Shown here one piece after another: positions 1 through 7,644 of a DNA stretch of 64,000 bases. The stretch comes from Palsa-504 sp963742795. GTDB taxonomy: Bacteria; Actinomycetota; Actinomycetes; Streptosporangiales; Streptosporangiaceae. Position 1 is the stretch's first letter. Every line of letters begins with the position of its first letter. A program made the translations under genes and the position numbers. Where the stretch lies: the NCBI GenBank assembly GCA_963742795.1, contig CAVUNL010000003.1, positions 434,001 through 498,000 of the forward strand. Reading direction: 5' to 3'. Under the pieces are notes generated by a model. It had not been told where the DNA came from. It searched no databases and saw nothing but the letters and a program-made list of their open reading frames with translations.

Positions 1-1683
1 CGCCGGAGTGACCCGCCGGTGGTGGTCGCCATGGAGGTGCGGCGCTCGGCACGGCGCTATGCAGGGAGCCCGATAACGGCGGCGCAGCTTGGCGATCTCC
101 TGTACCGGACGGCCAGGGTACGCTCGCTGATCACCGCGCCAGGCGGGCAGGACCCTCCCGACGCACCCGCAACAGGCACGCCGTACAGCAATCGCCCGTA
201 TCCCAGCGGAGGTGCCTGCTACGAGCTCGAGCTTTATCTCACGGTCGGCAGTTGCACGGGTCTCGCCAACGGCGTATACCACTACGACCCGCTCGGGCAC
301 CGGCTCGAACCGGTCAGCGCGGATCGCGCGGCGGCTGACGAACTGCTGAGCGCTGCTTGCATGACCGCGGCTCTTGAGAGCCCCGCACAGGTACTGATCA
401 GCATGACGGCGCGTTTCCGGCGGCTGTCCTGGCGATACGAAGGGCTGGCCTACCGGCTGGTGCTCATGCACGTCGGCGTAGTGATGCAGAACCTGTATAT
501 AGCCTGCGCGGCGATGGGACTCGCGCCCTGCGCCCTGGATGCAGTGGACATCGACGTGGCAGCACGCGCCTTCGGCGCCGACTGGCGCACCGAACCCTGT
601 GTCGGCCAGTTCCTGGTGGGCGGCCAGCCCGACTTCGACGGCGCGCACCGCGCGCACTTATCTCGCATGTTGCTGAATATGCCGCCGTTTCTGGACGGCG
701 CCCATCTCTGCCATCATGATGATCTCATGGAAACAAACTGGGCGGGTAGACTGCGCTGCCGGATATTCCTTCCCGATCAATCTGAGGCTACGTTCGCCAA
801 GCGCGGGTTTACCGCTCCGGATGCCACCCGTCAGGCCAATATTGAAAAGGTAGGAAGCATATTCCTGGAAGGCTTTGAATACGGGATGGCCGGCCTGTCC
901 CTGTCAGCTATCGAGTCATCGCTTGAGACGGTAGAGCCAGCCTTCCGCGGGTTTGCCTATGAAGGCTGCACGATGGCGCTCGCGATCCGCGACGGGATCC
1001 GCCCCGCCGGACGCCACTGGGTTCGTGACCTGCTGGCCAGCAGGGGGGCCAATCACATCTACATGGCTTACATCGGGGTGGGCTGGGCCATGGCGCGGCT
1101 GCCCCGCCTGCGCTGGCGCGCGATCGAACCGCACGACCCGTTGCTGCGCTGGCTGGCACTTGACGGTTATGGCTTTCATCAGGCCTACTTCCGTACCAAG
1201 CAGTACGTCTGGCAGCGGCATCAGGCCCCGATTCCGGGATGGGAGCCTGCCGGGTACGCCAACCGTGCCGTCGATCAGGGCATCGGTCGTGCGCTCTGGT
1301 TCGTCAACGGATCAGATGTCCAGGGGGTCGCCACTACCATCGAGGCATTCCCGCAGTCCCGCCGGGCCGACCTGTGGAGCGGAGCGGGCTTGGCGAGCGT
1401 ATACGCCGGTGGGGCCGATGCCGGGGAGCTGTCGGACATGGTAAGGCTCGCCGGACCCTACCGGCCGCACGCTGCTCAGGGTGCAGCGTTCGCGGCCAAG
1501 GCGCGCTTGCTCGCTGGCCTGGTAATGCCCGGCACGGAACTTGGCGTCAAGGTGCATTGCGACATGTCCGTCGAGGAGGCCGCGGCAGTAACCGACGAGG
1601 CCAGGGACGGACTGCCCCCTGACGACACCGACATGCCCAGGTACGAGATCTGGCGAGACCGGATCAGGAAGCGGTTCGAGTAA
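1..1683 (+). CDS. SagB-type nitroreductase fused to DUF1702 (5' end beyond window)
   Basis: The frame is open to the left edge; the first start codon inside is GTG at 19, so the N-terminus may be missing. Residues about 1-225 read as an FMN-dependent SagB/nitroreductase-like domain, with an SxRRY opening and a PYPSGGACYELELY segment near residue 60. Residues about 250-554 read as DUF1702: FAKRGF near the domain start, RGFAYEG, ALDGYGFHQAYF, DQGIGRALWFV and QGAAFAAKAR. DUF1702 is known from enediyne-type and other actinobacterial biosynthetic loci; SagB-type oxidoreductases act on peptides and other natural products. No stop codon or ribosome site separates the halves, although an internal ATG at 727 sits where free-standing DUF1702 proteins usually begin. 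The substrate is unknown. Domain calls are fairly sure; the fusion itself is an observation on this one sequence. Confidence 0.75.
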   Translation, partial: RRSDPPVVVAMEVRRSARRYAGSPITAAQLGDLLYRTARVRSLITAPGGQDPPDAPATGTPYSNRPYPSGGACYELELYLTVGSCTGLANGVYHYDPLGHRLEPVSADRAAADELLSAACMTAALESPAQVLISMTARFRRLSWRYEGLAYRLVLMHVGVVMQNLYIACAAMGLAPCALDAVDIDVAARAFGADWRTEPCVGQFLVGGQPDFDGAHRAHLSRMLLNMPPFLDGAHLCHHDDLMETNWAGRLRCRIFLPDQSEATFAKRGFTAPDATRQANIEKVGSIFLEGFEYGMAGLSLSAIESSLETVEPAFRGFAYEGCTMALAIRDGIRPAGRHWVRDLLASRGANHIYMAYIGVGWAMARLPRLRWRAIEPHDPLLRWLALDGYGFHQAYFRTKQYVWQRHQAPIPGWEPAGYANRAVDQGIGRALWFVNGSDVQGVATTIEAFPQSRRADLWSGAGLASVYAGGADAGELSDMVRLAGPYRPHAAQGAAFAAKARLLAGLVMPGTELGVKVHCDMSVEEAAAVTDEARDGLPPDDTDMPRYEIWRDRIRKRFE

Positions 1684-1708
1684 GCGTCCGTGACGCCGGA
1701 TCCCTTCA

Positions 1709-2643
1709 TTACGGCAGGGTGACGCTGGCGGGCAGCGTAACGCCGGTAAGGTGCTCGGCCTGGCTCCACAGCCGGGCGGCGGTGGCGGCGTCGCGGGCGC
1801 GGCGTGGCGGGCGGACCGTGGTGGTGGGCCCGACCAGCCCGAACCACCGGCTCGGGCCGTAGTAGCCGCCGTTGACCGCCCCGGGATCGGCCGCCGCGTA
1901 GAGCAGCGGCTCGGCGCCCTGCTCGACCTCCTGCGAGGGCAACGGATTGAAGCTTGCGTTGAACGGCGTCCGCTTGGGCGTATCCCGGCCCAGGCGGCCC
2001 CGGCCGTCTGCAGGTTGGTGCGGGTGAACCCGGGGTGCGCTCCGTTGCTCATCAGGTTCCAGCCGTTCTGGGCAGCCAGGTCCGCGAGGTGCAAGGTCAT
2101 CATCAGGTCCGCCAGCTTGGACTGCGCGTAGGACAGGTTGGGGCTGTAACGGCGCCGCTCCCACTCCAGGTCATCGAAGCGGATCCGGCCGTAGCTGGCC
2201 ACGCCGCTGCTCATCGTGACCACGCGCGGGGCCCGGGCGGCGAGCACCAGCGGCAGTAGCCGCATGGTCAGCGCGAACGGACCGAGGAAATTGCTGCCGA
2301 ACTGCAACTCGAAGCCGTCCCCCGTGGTCATCCGGGTCGGCGGGGCCATCACGCCCGCGTTGTTGATCAGCACGTCAACCGGCGTCCCGTCGGCGATCAG
2401 GCCGTCGGCGAACTCCTTGACCGTCCCCAGGTCGGCCAGGTCGATACGCCGGACCTCGAGCTGGGCGCCGGGCTGGCGGGCCAGGATCTCGTCCCGCGCC
2501 TGCTCCCCCTTGGCGACGGCGCGCACGGCCATCACTACGCGCGCCCCGGCCGCGGCCAGGCGACGGGTGGCTTCCTTGCCGGTGCCGCTATTGGCGCCGG
2601 TGACGACGATGAGCTTGCCAGCCTGATCGGGAACCGCGTACAT
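1709..2643 (-). pseudogene. Short-chain dehydrogenase/reductase, one frame break
   Basis: A classical SDR (Rossmann oxidoreductase of the WW-domain/retinol-dehydrogenase-like kind). Visible motifs are the cofactor loop VVTGANSGTGKEA, the NNAGVM motif, and the active site Tyr-Lys in SYAQSKLADL. The ATG at 2643 is chosen because AGGAG lies just upstream; a TTG 18 bases earlier is possible. The N-terminal two thirds and the C-terminal third (RDTPKRTPF onward to 1709) lie in different frames, with the break near 1985-2000 beside a G/C-rich run. Both halves remain conserved, so a sequencing indel is as likely as real inactivation. It is divergent from the TetR gene at 2748, and the shared gap carries three operator-like palindromes, so it is probably the regulated target. 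Substrate unknown. Confidence 0.75.
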
Positions 2644-2668
2644 GGCTTGTCTCCTCAGCAATATTCAG

Positions 2669-2735
2669 CAGACCATCGGTCTGTTATTCCGAACTTAGCA
2701 GACCGCTGGTCTGTACACAAGGGACCGACGGTCTG
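2669..2735. promoter_or_regulatory. Three TetR operator-like palindromes
   Basis: Three copies of CAGACC-N3-GGTCTG or a close variant lie at 2669-2683, 2699-2713 and 2721-2735. The first two are perfect 6+6 inverted repeats; the third has GGGACC in the left arm. They fill the gap between the divergent SDR and TetR genes and end 12 bases before the TetR start. The architecture fits self-repression plus control of the SDR gene. The repeats are seen directly; the regulator assignment is inferred from position. Confidence 0.75.
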
Positions 2736-2747
2736 TAATATACGGGG

Positions 2748-3434
2748 ATGGCAGTGTTCCAGCGTGCGCGGAGCGAGGAGCAGCGTGAGGCCCGTCGGCG
2801 GGCGATCCTCGGCGCGGCGACCGCGATGCTGGCCGAGATGCCTGTGGCCGAGGTCACGCTGAACGAGCTCAGTCGCCGCGCAGGCCTGGCCAAGTCGAAC
2901 GTCCTGCGTTACTTCGAGTCCCGCGAGGCCGTGCTGCTCGAGCTCCTCGATTCCGCGTGGCAGGATTGGCTGGTGCGGCTGGACCGGGACCTGGCGGGCG
3001 CGCTCGACCCCGCCGCGCCGGTCACGACCCGCTCCGGCCAGGTGGCCGGAGCGGTAGCCGCCTCGCTCGCGGCCCGGCCGATGTTGTGCGACCTGATCAG
3101 CGCCCAAGCCGCGGTTCTGGAGCACAACGTTTCGCCGCAGGTCGCCGCCCAGTACAAGCGGGCCAGCATGACTGGCGTCGCCGCGCTCGGCGCCCTGATG
3201 GTCAGGTGCGTACCCGAATTTGGCGAGCTGGACGCCGTGAAGCTGGCCGGCGTCACCGTCATGACCACGGGCGCGCTGTGGCCGCATACGCAACCCTCGG
3301 CCGCGATGCTGGCCGCCTACGAGGCCGACCCGGAGCTGGCCGCTCTGAGGCTGGACTTCACCGAGACCCTCCGCGAGGTGCTCGAGGTGATGAGCGCCGG
3401 GTTGCTCACGCGGGGCAGCCGCGATGACCGCTGA
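2748..3434 (+). CDS. TetR-family transcriptional regulator
   Basis: A 228-residue TetR protein. The N-terminal helix-turn-helix is clear: RRAILGAATAML, then VTLNELSRRAGLAKSNVLRYFESREAVLLELL (positions about 20-65), and a C-terminal all-helical ligand and dimer domain that ends in a TetR_C-type tail. It is divergent from the SDR gene across 104 bases with three palindromes, so it most likely represses both. Its 3' end overlaps the convergent TSCPD gene by about 29 bases. The inducer cannot be read from the sequence. Confidence 0.88.
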   Translation: MAVFQRARSEEQREARRRAILGAATAMLAEMPVAEVTLNELSRRAGLAKSNVLRYFESREAVLLELLDSAWQDWLVRLDRDLAGALDPAAPVTTRSGQVAGAVAASLAARPMLCDLISAQAAVLEHNVSPQVAAQYKRASMTGVAALGALMVRCVPEFGELDAVKLAGVTVMTTGALWPHTQPSAAMLAAYEADPELAALRLDFTETLREVLEVMSAGLLTRGSRDDR

Positions 3435-3828
3435 GTCTGGCACGCTCGGTCATCGCGTAGACCCCGAGGGCGGCGCGGTCGGGGGAGGGCAGCCAGTCGA
3501 GGGCCAGGCGCCGGGCGATGTAGTCGACCGCGGACCAGACCCTGGGGATGTCCGGGTCGTCGGTACGCCCGTTGGGCATGAAGACCTGGCCGAGCCCCGG
3601 ACGGATCAGCTCGGCGAGCGGAACCCGGTGCCGCAGGCCGATGGAGAGCGCGATGGCGTAGGTGCTCACCAGGCCCGCGCTGCTGCTGCCGTACTTGCCC
3701 CAGTGGATGAAGACCTCGCCCAGGCCTCCGTCGTCGCGCTGGTTGGCGATGAGGTAGAACCGTTCCGTCCCGATGGTCACGGCCGTGGTGTGTCCGCTGC
3801 GACGCCGTGGCAGAACACCAGAAGCCAT
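3406..3828 (-). CDS. Stand-alone TSCPD-domain protein (NrdJ C-terminus-like)
   Basis: A 140-residue protein resembling the C-terminal TSCPD region of B12-dependent (class II) ribonucleotide reductase: GGLGEVFIHWGKYGSSS, AGLVSTYAIALSIGL, VPLAELIRPGLGQVF, and DDPDIPRVWSAVDYIARRLA. The catalytic alpha/beta barrel is absent, so this is not a reductase by itself. Such short TSCPD proteins occur as separate genes in actinobacteria; their role is not established. The ATG at 3828 is chosen because GGAGG sits seven bases before it; GTG at 3831 is in frame but too close. The 3' end overlaps the TetR gene in convergent fashion. Confidence 0.7.
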   Translation of the reverse strand: MASGVLPRRRSGHTTAVTIGTERFYLIANQRDDGGLGEVFIHWGKYGSSSAGLVSTYAIALSIGLRHRVPLAELIRPGLGQVFMPNGRTDDPDIPRVWSAVDYIARRLALDWLPSPDRAALGVYAMTERARLSGHRGCPA

Positions 3829-3914
3829 CACCGTTCCTCCGAAACAATATATGAATTAACCTCTCACGGAGCTAGGATCCAATTCCATCGTACGCGCTCA
3901 ACCCGGCCGGTACT

Positions 3915-4427
3915 GTGGCCATCGTGGATCACGTCCTGCACACCAAACGCCTGGTCCTGCGTCCGGTAACAACCGATGATCACGCCGCGTTGCTGGCTCA
4001 CTGGGACGCGCCCGACGTGCGGCGGTTCCTCTTCGACGGCGCGATGCTGTCCGCGGCCGAGATCACCGAGGCCATCGAGGACAGCACACGGGACTTCGGC
4101 CGGGCCGGGTACGGCTTGTGGCTGGTCTACGAGAACGGCGGCACCGACCTGGTGGGCACGACCGGGCTACGGCCGCTGGAGGACCTCGGCCTGGAGATCT
4201 TCTACAGCCTGGCTCCCGGTTCGTGGGGCAAGGGCTACGCCACCGAGGCCGCCGGCGCGGTGCTGCACCACGCTCTCGGCCGGCTCGGCCTGCCGGAGGT
4301 GCTAGCCGAGGTCGACGCGGGTAACACCGCCTCGATCGCGGTCATCGAACGACTCGGCATGACGGAGTTCGATGTGGTGCCCGGCCTGCTCGGGCCTATG
4401 GCCCGCTACCGCAAGACATCCGCCTAA
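3915..4427 (+). CDS. GNAT N-acetyltransferase, RimJ/RimL type
   Basis: A 170-residue GNAT protein. It opens with LHTKRLVLRPVTTDD, typical of ribosomal-protein or small-molecule acetyltransferases of the RimJ/RimL branch, and contains the acetyl-CoA loop in SWGKGYATEAAGAVL (about residue 100) and NTASIAVIERLGM near the C-terminus. Start is GTG at 3915, with a second GTG at 3924 in frame; no strong ribosome site decides between them. It stands alone between the divergent TSCPD gene and the HNH gene. The acceptor substrate is not predictable. Confidence 0.82.
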   Translation: MAIVDHVLHTKRLVLRPVTTDDHAALLAHWDAPDVRRFLFDGAMLSAAEITEAIEDSTRDFGRAGYGLWLVYENGGTDLVGTTGLRPLEDLGLEIFYSLAPGSWGKGYATEAAGAVLHHALGRLGLPEVLAEVDAGNTASIAVIERLGMTEFDVVPGLLGPMARYRKTSA

Positions 4428-4512
4428 CAATCCGGCGTGTCGCCTGGCTTCGGAGGATATTTTTCGTTACCGTGTTTGATACAAGATCATTCATTCGAAC
4501 GGACCGTGGTAC

Positions 4513-6459
4513 ATGCCTCAGGAACCGGCTCCCCCCGACCCCGGACGGGAAGGCGACCCGTCGCGGGTACCGTCCTGGCCGGAGTGGATGGATGACCCGG
4601 CGTACCTGGCCCTGCGGGCCGGCGATAAGGATCCCGGCGACCTGGGCCTGGACGAGGATCCCGACGACGCGCCGCCGCCGGAGGTGGATCCCGAGGAGCT
4701 GGCCGCCGAGGCGGCGCAGATCAGCGCGGATCAGGCGCGGGCGGCCGAGGTCGCGGCGCGGCTGGGCCTGACCGCGGCGATGGCGGCGGACGCCGCCGCG
4801 GCCGCTGGCCGGCGGGGTCCGGGGATGCCCGGATCTACGAAGAGCTTCCCGGGAGTGTATGCCAGCCGGGCGTCGGGGTTCGCGTCGGGCAAGTCGCTGG
4901 ACACCGCGCCGGGGTGCCTGGTGCTCGGCCAGTTCGCGGAGGAGGCGGCCGGGGAGGATGACCGCTATCCGGGCGCGTCCGATGATGAGCTGATCGGGGT
5001 GATCTGCGCGTGGGACCGGGTCGAGGCCTACGCCGGCAGCCGCAAGCACGCCGCGGTCGCGGAGCTGATCCGGCGCCGTCCCGCGCCCGGCGCCGTCCCG
5101 CAGGGCCCGGCGCAGCTGCCCGGGGCATCGGATGAGTTCGCCGCGCAGGAGCTGGCCGCGGCGCTGGGTGAGACCCGTACGGCGGCCGGGGACATCGTGT
5201 CGCTGGCCCAGGAGCTGGAGATCAGCCTGCCCGGGACCAAGGCGGCGTTCCGGTCCGGGATCCTGAGCCGCCGCAAGGCGATGATCATCGCCGCGGCCAC
5301 GGCGCTGCTGGACCCGCAGGAGGCCCGGGCCGCCGAGGCGATGGCGCTGGGCCGGGCGGGGGCGCTGACCCCGCCCGGGCTGCGCGCCGCGGTCAACCGG
5401 GCGGTCATGGACGTGGCGCCGGGCAAGGCGACGAAGCGGCGGGAGCACGAGGCGGAGAAGACCCGGGTGGAGCGGTGGGCCGAGGCGAGCGGGAACGCGG
5501 GGCTGGCCGGGCGGGAACTGCCGCCCGCGCAGGTGCTGGCGGCCGACCAGCGGGTCACCGCGTGGGCGAAGGAGCTGCGCAAGGCCGGGGTCGAGGGCGG
5601 CATGGATGCGCTGCGGGCCCGGGCCTACCTGGACATCTTGCTCGGCATGGACTCCCGGCCCCTCGGCAGCCGCACGGACGGCACCCGCCCGGCCCAGCCC
5701 CGGGACCCGGCCCAGTCCCAGGACCCCGCTCCGGGGCCGGGGCCGGGCGGGCCGCTGGCCGGGATGATCCCGCCCGGGTTCGCCGGACAGGTCACCTTGA
5801 CCATCCCCGAGGCCACCGTGACCGGCCGGGCGGACCGGCCCGGCGAGCTGGGCGGGATCGGGCCCGTCGACCCCGACCTGGCCCGGGACCTGGCTGCTGC
5901 CGCGGCCCGCAACCCCCGGTCGACCTGGTGCGTCACCGTCACCGACCAGGACGGACACGCGGTCGGGCACGGCTGCGCCCGGCCCGTCAGACGGCGGAAA
6001 CCGGGCGGGCCTGATCCGCCGGGCGGGTCATCGTTTACCTTCGCCCCCGCCGGTCAGCCGGGGCCGCCCGGCGGGTACGGGACGTGGCGGTTCACCGCCG
6101 GGCAGCGGGAGATGCTGATCCAGATCGGGCCGCTGCCGGCCGGAGATTGTGATCATCGGTGGCAGGCCGGGGGGCATGATCCCGGGGTGATGCTCCGGCA
6201 CCTGACCGAGGTCCGGAACGCGAGGTGTACCGGGCCGGGCTGCCGGCGGCCCGCGGCCAGATGTGATTTCGAGCATAACGTTCCGTACGAGACCGGTGGC
6301 CGAACGTGTTTGTGTAACGGCGGGCCGAAGTGCCGGTCCGACCACCGGATGAAGCAGGACCCGCGCTGGAACGCCGAGCAGCTTCCGGGCGGATACGTCC
6401 GGTGGACCGCGCCGTCCGGACGGCAGTACGTCACCGAGCCGACCCGGCACCCCATCTAG
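4513..6459 (+). CDS. 13E12/DUF222 protein with C-terminal HNH nuclease domain
   Basis: A 648-residue protein with an acidic, proline-rich N-terminus (about 1-75), a DUF222-like helical region (about 150-380), a Pro/Gly linker (about 395-420) and a C-terminal HNH module. The latter shows CTGPGCRRP, then RCDFEHNVPYETGG (the His-Asn of HNH) and CRSDHRMKQDP (the final His). These are the zinc and catalytic positions of 13E12-repeat HNH endonucleases, a family present in many copies in actinobacterial chromosomes. Biological role is unknown; mobile-intron or prophage ancestry is often suggested but nothing here proves it. The start ATG is preceded by an AT-rich promoter-like stretch (4452-4490). 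The stop overlaps that of the convergent TetR gene by four bases. Confidence 0.85.
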   Translation: MPQEPAPPDPGREGDPSRVPSWPEWMDDPAYLALRAGDKDPGDLGLDEDPDDAPPPEVDPEELAAEAAQISADQARAAEVAARLGLTAAMAADAAAAAGRRGPGMPGSTKSFPGVYASRASGFASGKSLDTAPGCLVLGQFAEEAAGEDDRYPGASDDELIGVICAWDRVEAYAGSRKHAAVAELIRRRPAPGAVPQGPAQLPGASDEFAAQELAAALGETRTAAGDIVSLAQELEISLPGTKAAFRSGILSRRKAMIIAAATALLDPQEARAAEAMALGRAGALTPPGLRAAVNRAVMDVAPGKATKRREHEAEKTRVERWAEASGNAGLAGRELPPAQVLAADQRVTAWAKELRKAGVEGGMDALRARAYLDILLGMDSRPLGSRTDGTRPAQPRDPAQSQDPAPGPGPGGPLAGMIPPGFAGQVTLTIPEATVTGRADRPGELGGIGPVDPDLARDLAAAAARNPRSTWCVTVTDQDGHAVGHGCARPVRRRKPGGPDPPGGSSFTFAPAGQPGPPGGYGTWRFTAGQREMLIQIGPLPAGDCDHRWQAGGHDPGVMLRHLTEVRNARCTGPGCRRPAARCDFEHNVPYETGGRTCLCNGGPKCRSDHRMKQDPRWNAEQLPGGYVRWTAPSGRQYVTEPTRHPI

Positions 6460-7043
6460 GCGCTCGCGTCCGGATCGGCTGTCTCGTAGAGCCGGACGAA
6501 CCGATCGAAGGCCTCGGTTGCCCCGTCGCGATCTTTGGTGGCTAGCAGGTCGAGGAGCAGACCGCGGACCACGGCCATGCCGAGCCGGGCGTCGATACGC
6601 GCGGTCGCCTCGCTGGCTCCAGCCTCGACCATGGCCGCGGCGACCGGCGCGGTCCAGGCCTCGATCGTGCTGTCCAGGAACTGTTCGTCGCCCAGGCGGC
6701 CGAGCAAGGCCTGGACGTAGAGCTCGAAGAAGAGGCGCTCGGATGGCCACAAGACCGGATCGCTGAGCCGCTCCCAGATGCGCCGGGCGTCCTCGGCGGC
6801 CAGGCCCCAGCTCAGGAACCTCGCCCGTTCGGCCTCCTCGACGGCCCGGGCGACCGCGACCAGGAGGCCCTCGCGGGAGCCGAAGTGGTACAGCAGCATG
6901 CGGTGACTGGTACCGATCGCCGCCGCCAGTTCGCGCAGGCTGAGATCGGCGATCCCGCCCTTCATAGCCTGCTCGACCGCGGCCGCGAGCAGGCGGTCAC
7001 GCGGTTGCGATGCGGTCAAGGCTGAGTGTACCATTTGGTTCAT
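6456..7043 (-). CDS. TetR-family regulator
   Basis: Up to 195 residues. The HTH reads DLSLRELAAAIGTSHRMLLYHFGSREGLL (about residues 34-62), followed by a helical ligand domain. The first ATG (7043) lies inside a perfect 13-base inverted repeat and overlaps the first ATG of the divergent SRPBCC gene; the next ATG in frame is at 7034, also inside the repeat. Whichever is used, the mRNA has almost no leader, and binding at the palindrome would cover its own start. It probably represses itself and the SRPBCC gene. Confidence 0.85.
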   Translation of the reverse strand: MNQMVHSALTASQPRDRLLAAAVEQAMKGGIADLSLRELAAAIGTSHRMLLYHFGSREGLLVAVARAVEEAERARFLSWGLAAEDARRIWERLSDPVLWPSERLFFELYVQALLGRLGDEQFLDSTIEAWTAPVAAAMVEAGASEATARIDARLGMAVVRGLLLDLLATKDRDGATEAFDRFVRLYETADPDASA

Positions 7044-7058
7044 GTACCAAATGGTACA
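7027..7058. promoter_or_regulatory. Perfect 13+13 inverted repeat spanning both gene starts
   Basis: TGTACCATTTGGT (7027-7039), a six-base spacer TCATGT, and its exact complement ACCAAATGGTACA (7046-7058). It lies precisely where the TetR and SRPBCC genes diverge and contains the first ATG of each. The symmetry and length suit a TetR dimer or dimer pair. Seen directly; the protein partner is inferred. Confidence 0.8.
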
Positions 7059-7074
7059 TGAAGGCAGGTGGACA

Positions 7075-7536
7075 ATGGCTCAGTTGCACGTCGAAGCGGA
7101 AGCCACGACCAAGGCCTCGCCGGAAATGGTATGGGCGCTGGTCTCGGACGTGACGAAGTACCCGTCCTGGGGGCCGTGGAGCGACGGCCACTACAAGAAC
7201 GCGGGCGAGGAGTCCCCGCGCGGCGTGGGCGCCGTCCAGGTGCTGCGCTCCGCTCAGCGCTACATGGGACGTCATTCCACGTCGGTCGAGAAGATCCTGG
7301 AGTTCGAGGAGGACCGACACCTGGCGTACACGGTGATCGGGGGAATCCCGGTGCGCAACTACCGGGCGGATGTAACCCTCACCCCTTCCGCCGAGGGCAC
7401 TCACATCCGGTGGGTGGCGGACTGGGACAACACACTGCTGGGCCGGATGGCCTGGCGAGGGCTTCGCACCTTCTATCCGGAGATGATGGCGGACCTCGTG
7501 GCCGCTGCGGAACGGGACGCCGCTCAGAGTCCGTAA
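7075..7536 (+). CDS. SRPBCC-family (polyketide cyclase/dehydrase-like) protein
   Basis: About 153 residues from the ATG at 7075, chosen because AGGTGG precedes it and because the upstream in-frame ATG (7042) lies in the operator palindrome. The protein opens VEAEATTKASPEMVWALVSDVTKYPSWGPW, a hallmark of START-like SRPBCC ligand-binding proteins, and continues through GAVQVLRSAQR and YRADVTLTP to a terminal helix. These proteins bind hydrophobic ligands; some are cyclases, many have no known activity. It is the likely target of the divergent TetR. The 3' end overlaps a small amidohydrolase remnant on the opposite strand. Confidence 0.8.
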   Translation: MAQLHVEAEATTKASPEMVWALVSDVTKYPSWGPWSDGHYKNAGEESPRGVGAVQVLRSAQRYMGRHSTSVEKILEFEEDRHLAYTVIGGIPVRNYRADVTLTPSAEGTHIRWVADWDNTLLGRMAWRGLRTFYPEMMADLVAAAERDAAQSP

Positions 7537-7630
7537 ACGGAGGTCGCGGTGCCGGCGAACACGGCCTCGTGCTCGGCGGGGCTCAGCCCGGTGCTCAGGT
7601 CGCGGGCGGCCCGATGGTAGCGCTGACAAG
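7524..7630 (-). pseudogene. C-terminal remnant of an amidohydrolase
   Basis: Reading the minus strand gives about 35 codons ending LSPAEHEAVFAGTATSVYGL and a stop at 7524-7526. The closing FAGTATxVYGL pattern is that of amidohydrolase family 2 (metal-dependent hydrolases), where the last helix carries the same GGTAxRxFGL signature. No upstream part exists: the next bases belong to the YihY gene. It looks like a leftover of a deleted gene. The length is short, so the call is tentative. Confidence 0.4.
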
Positions 7631-7644
7631 TTAACCGCTGACGA

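Noticed and set aside
1312..1708. Extension of the SDR frame to 449 residues into the DUF1702 gene
   Set aside because: After the break at about 1990 this frame is out of register; the true SDR C-terminus lies in the other frame and stops at 1709.
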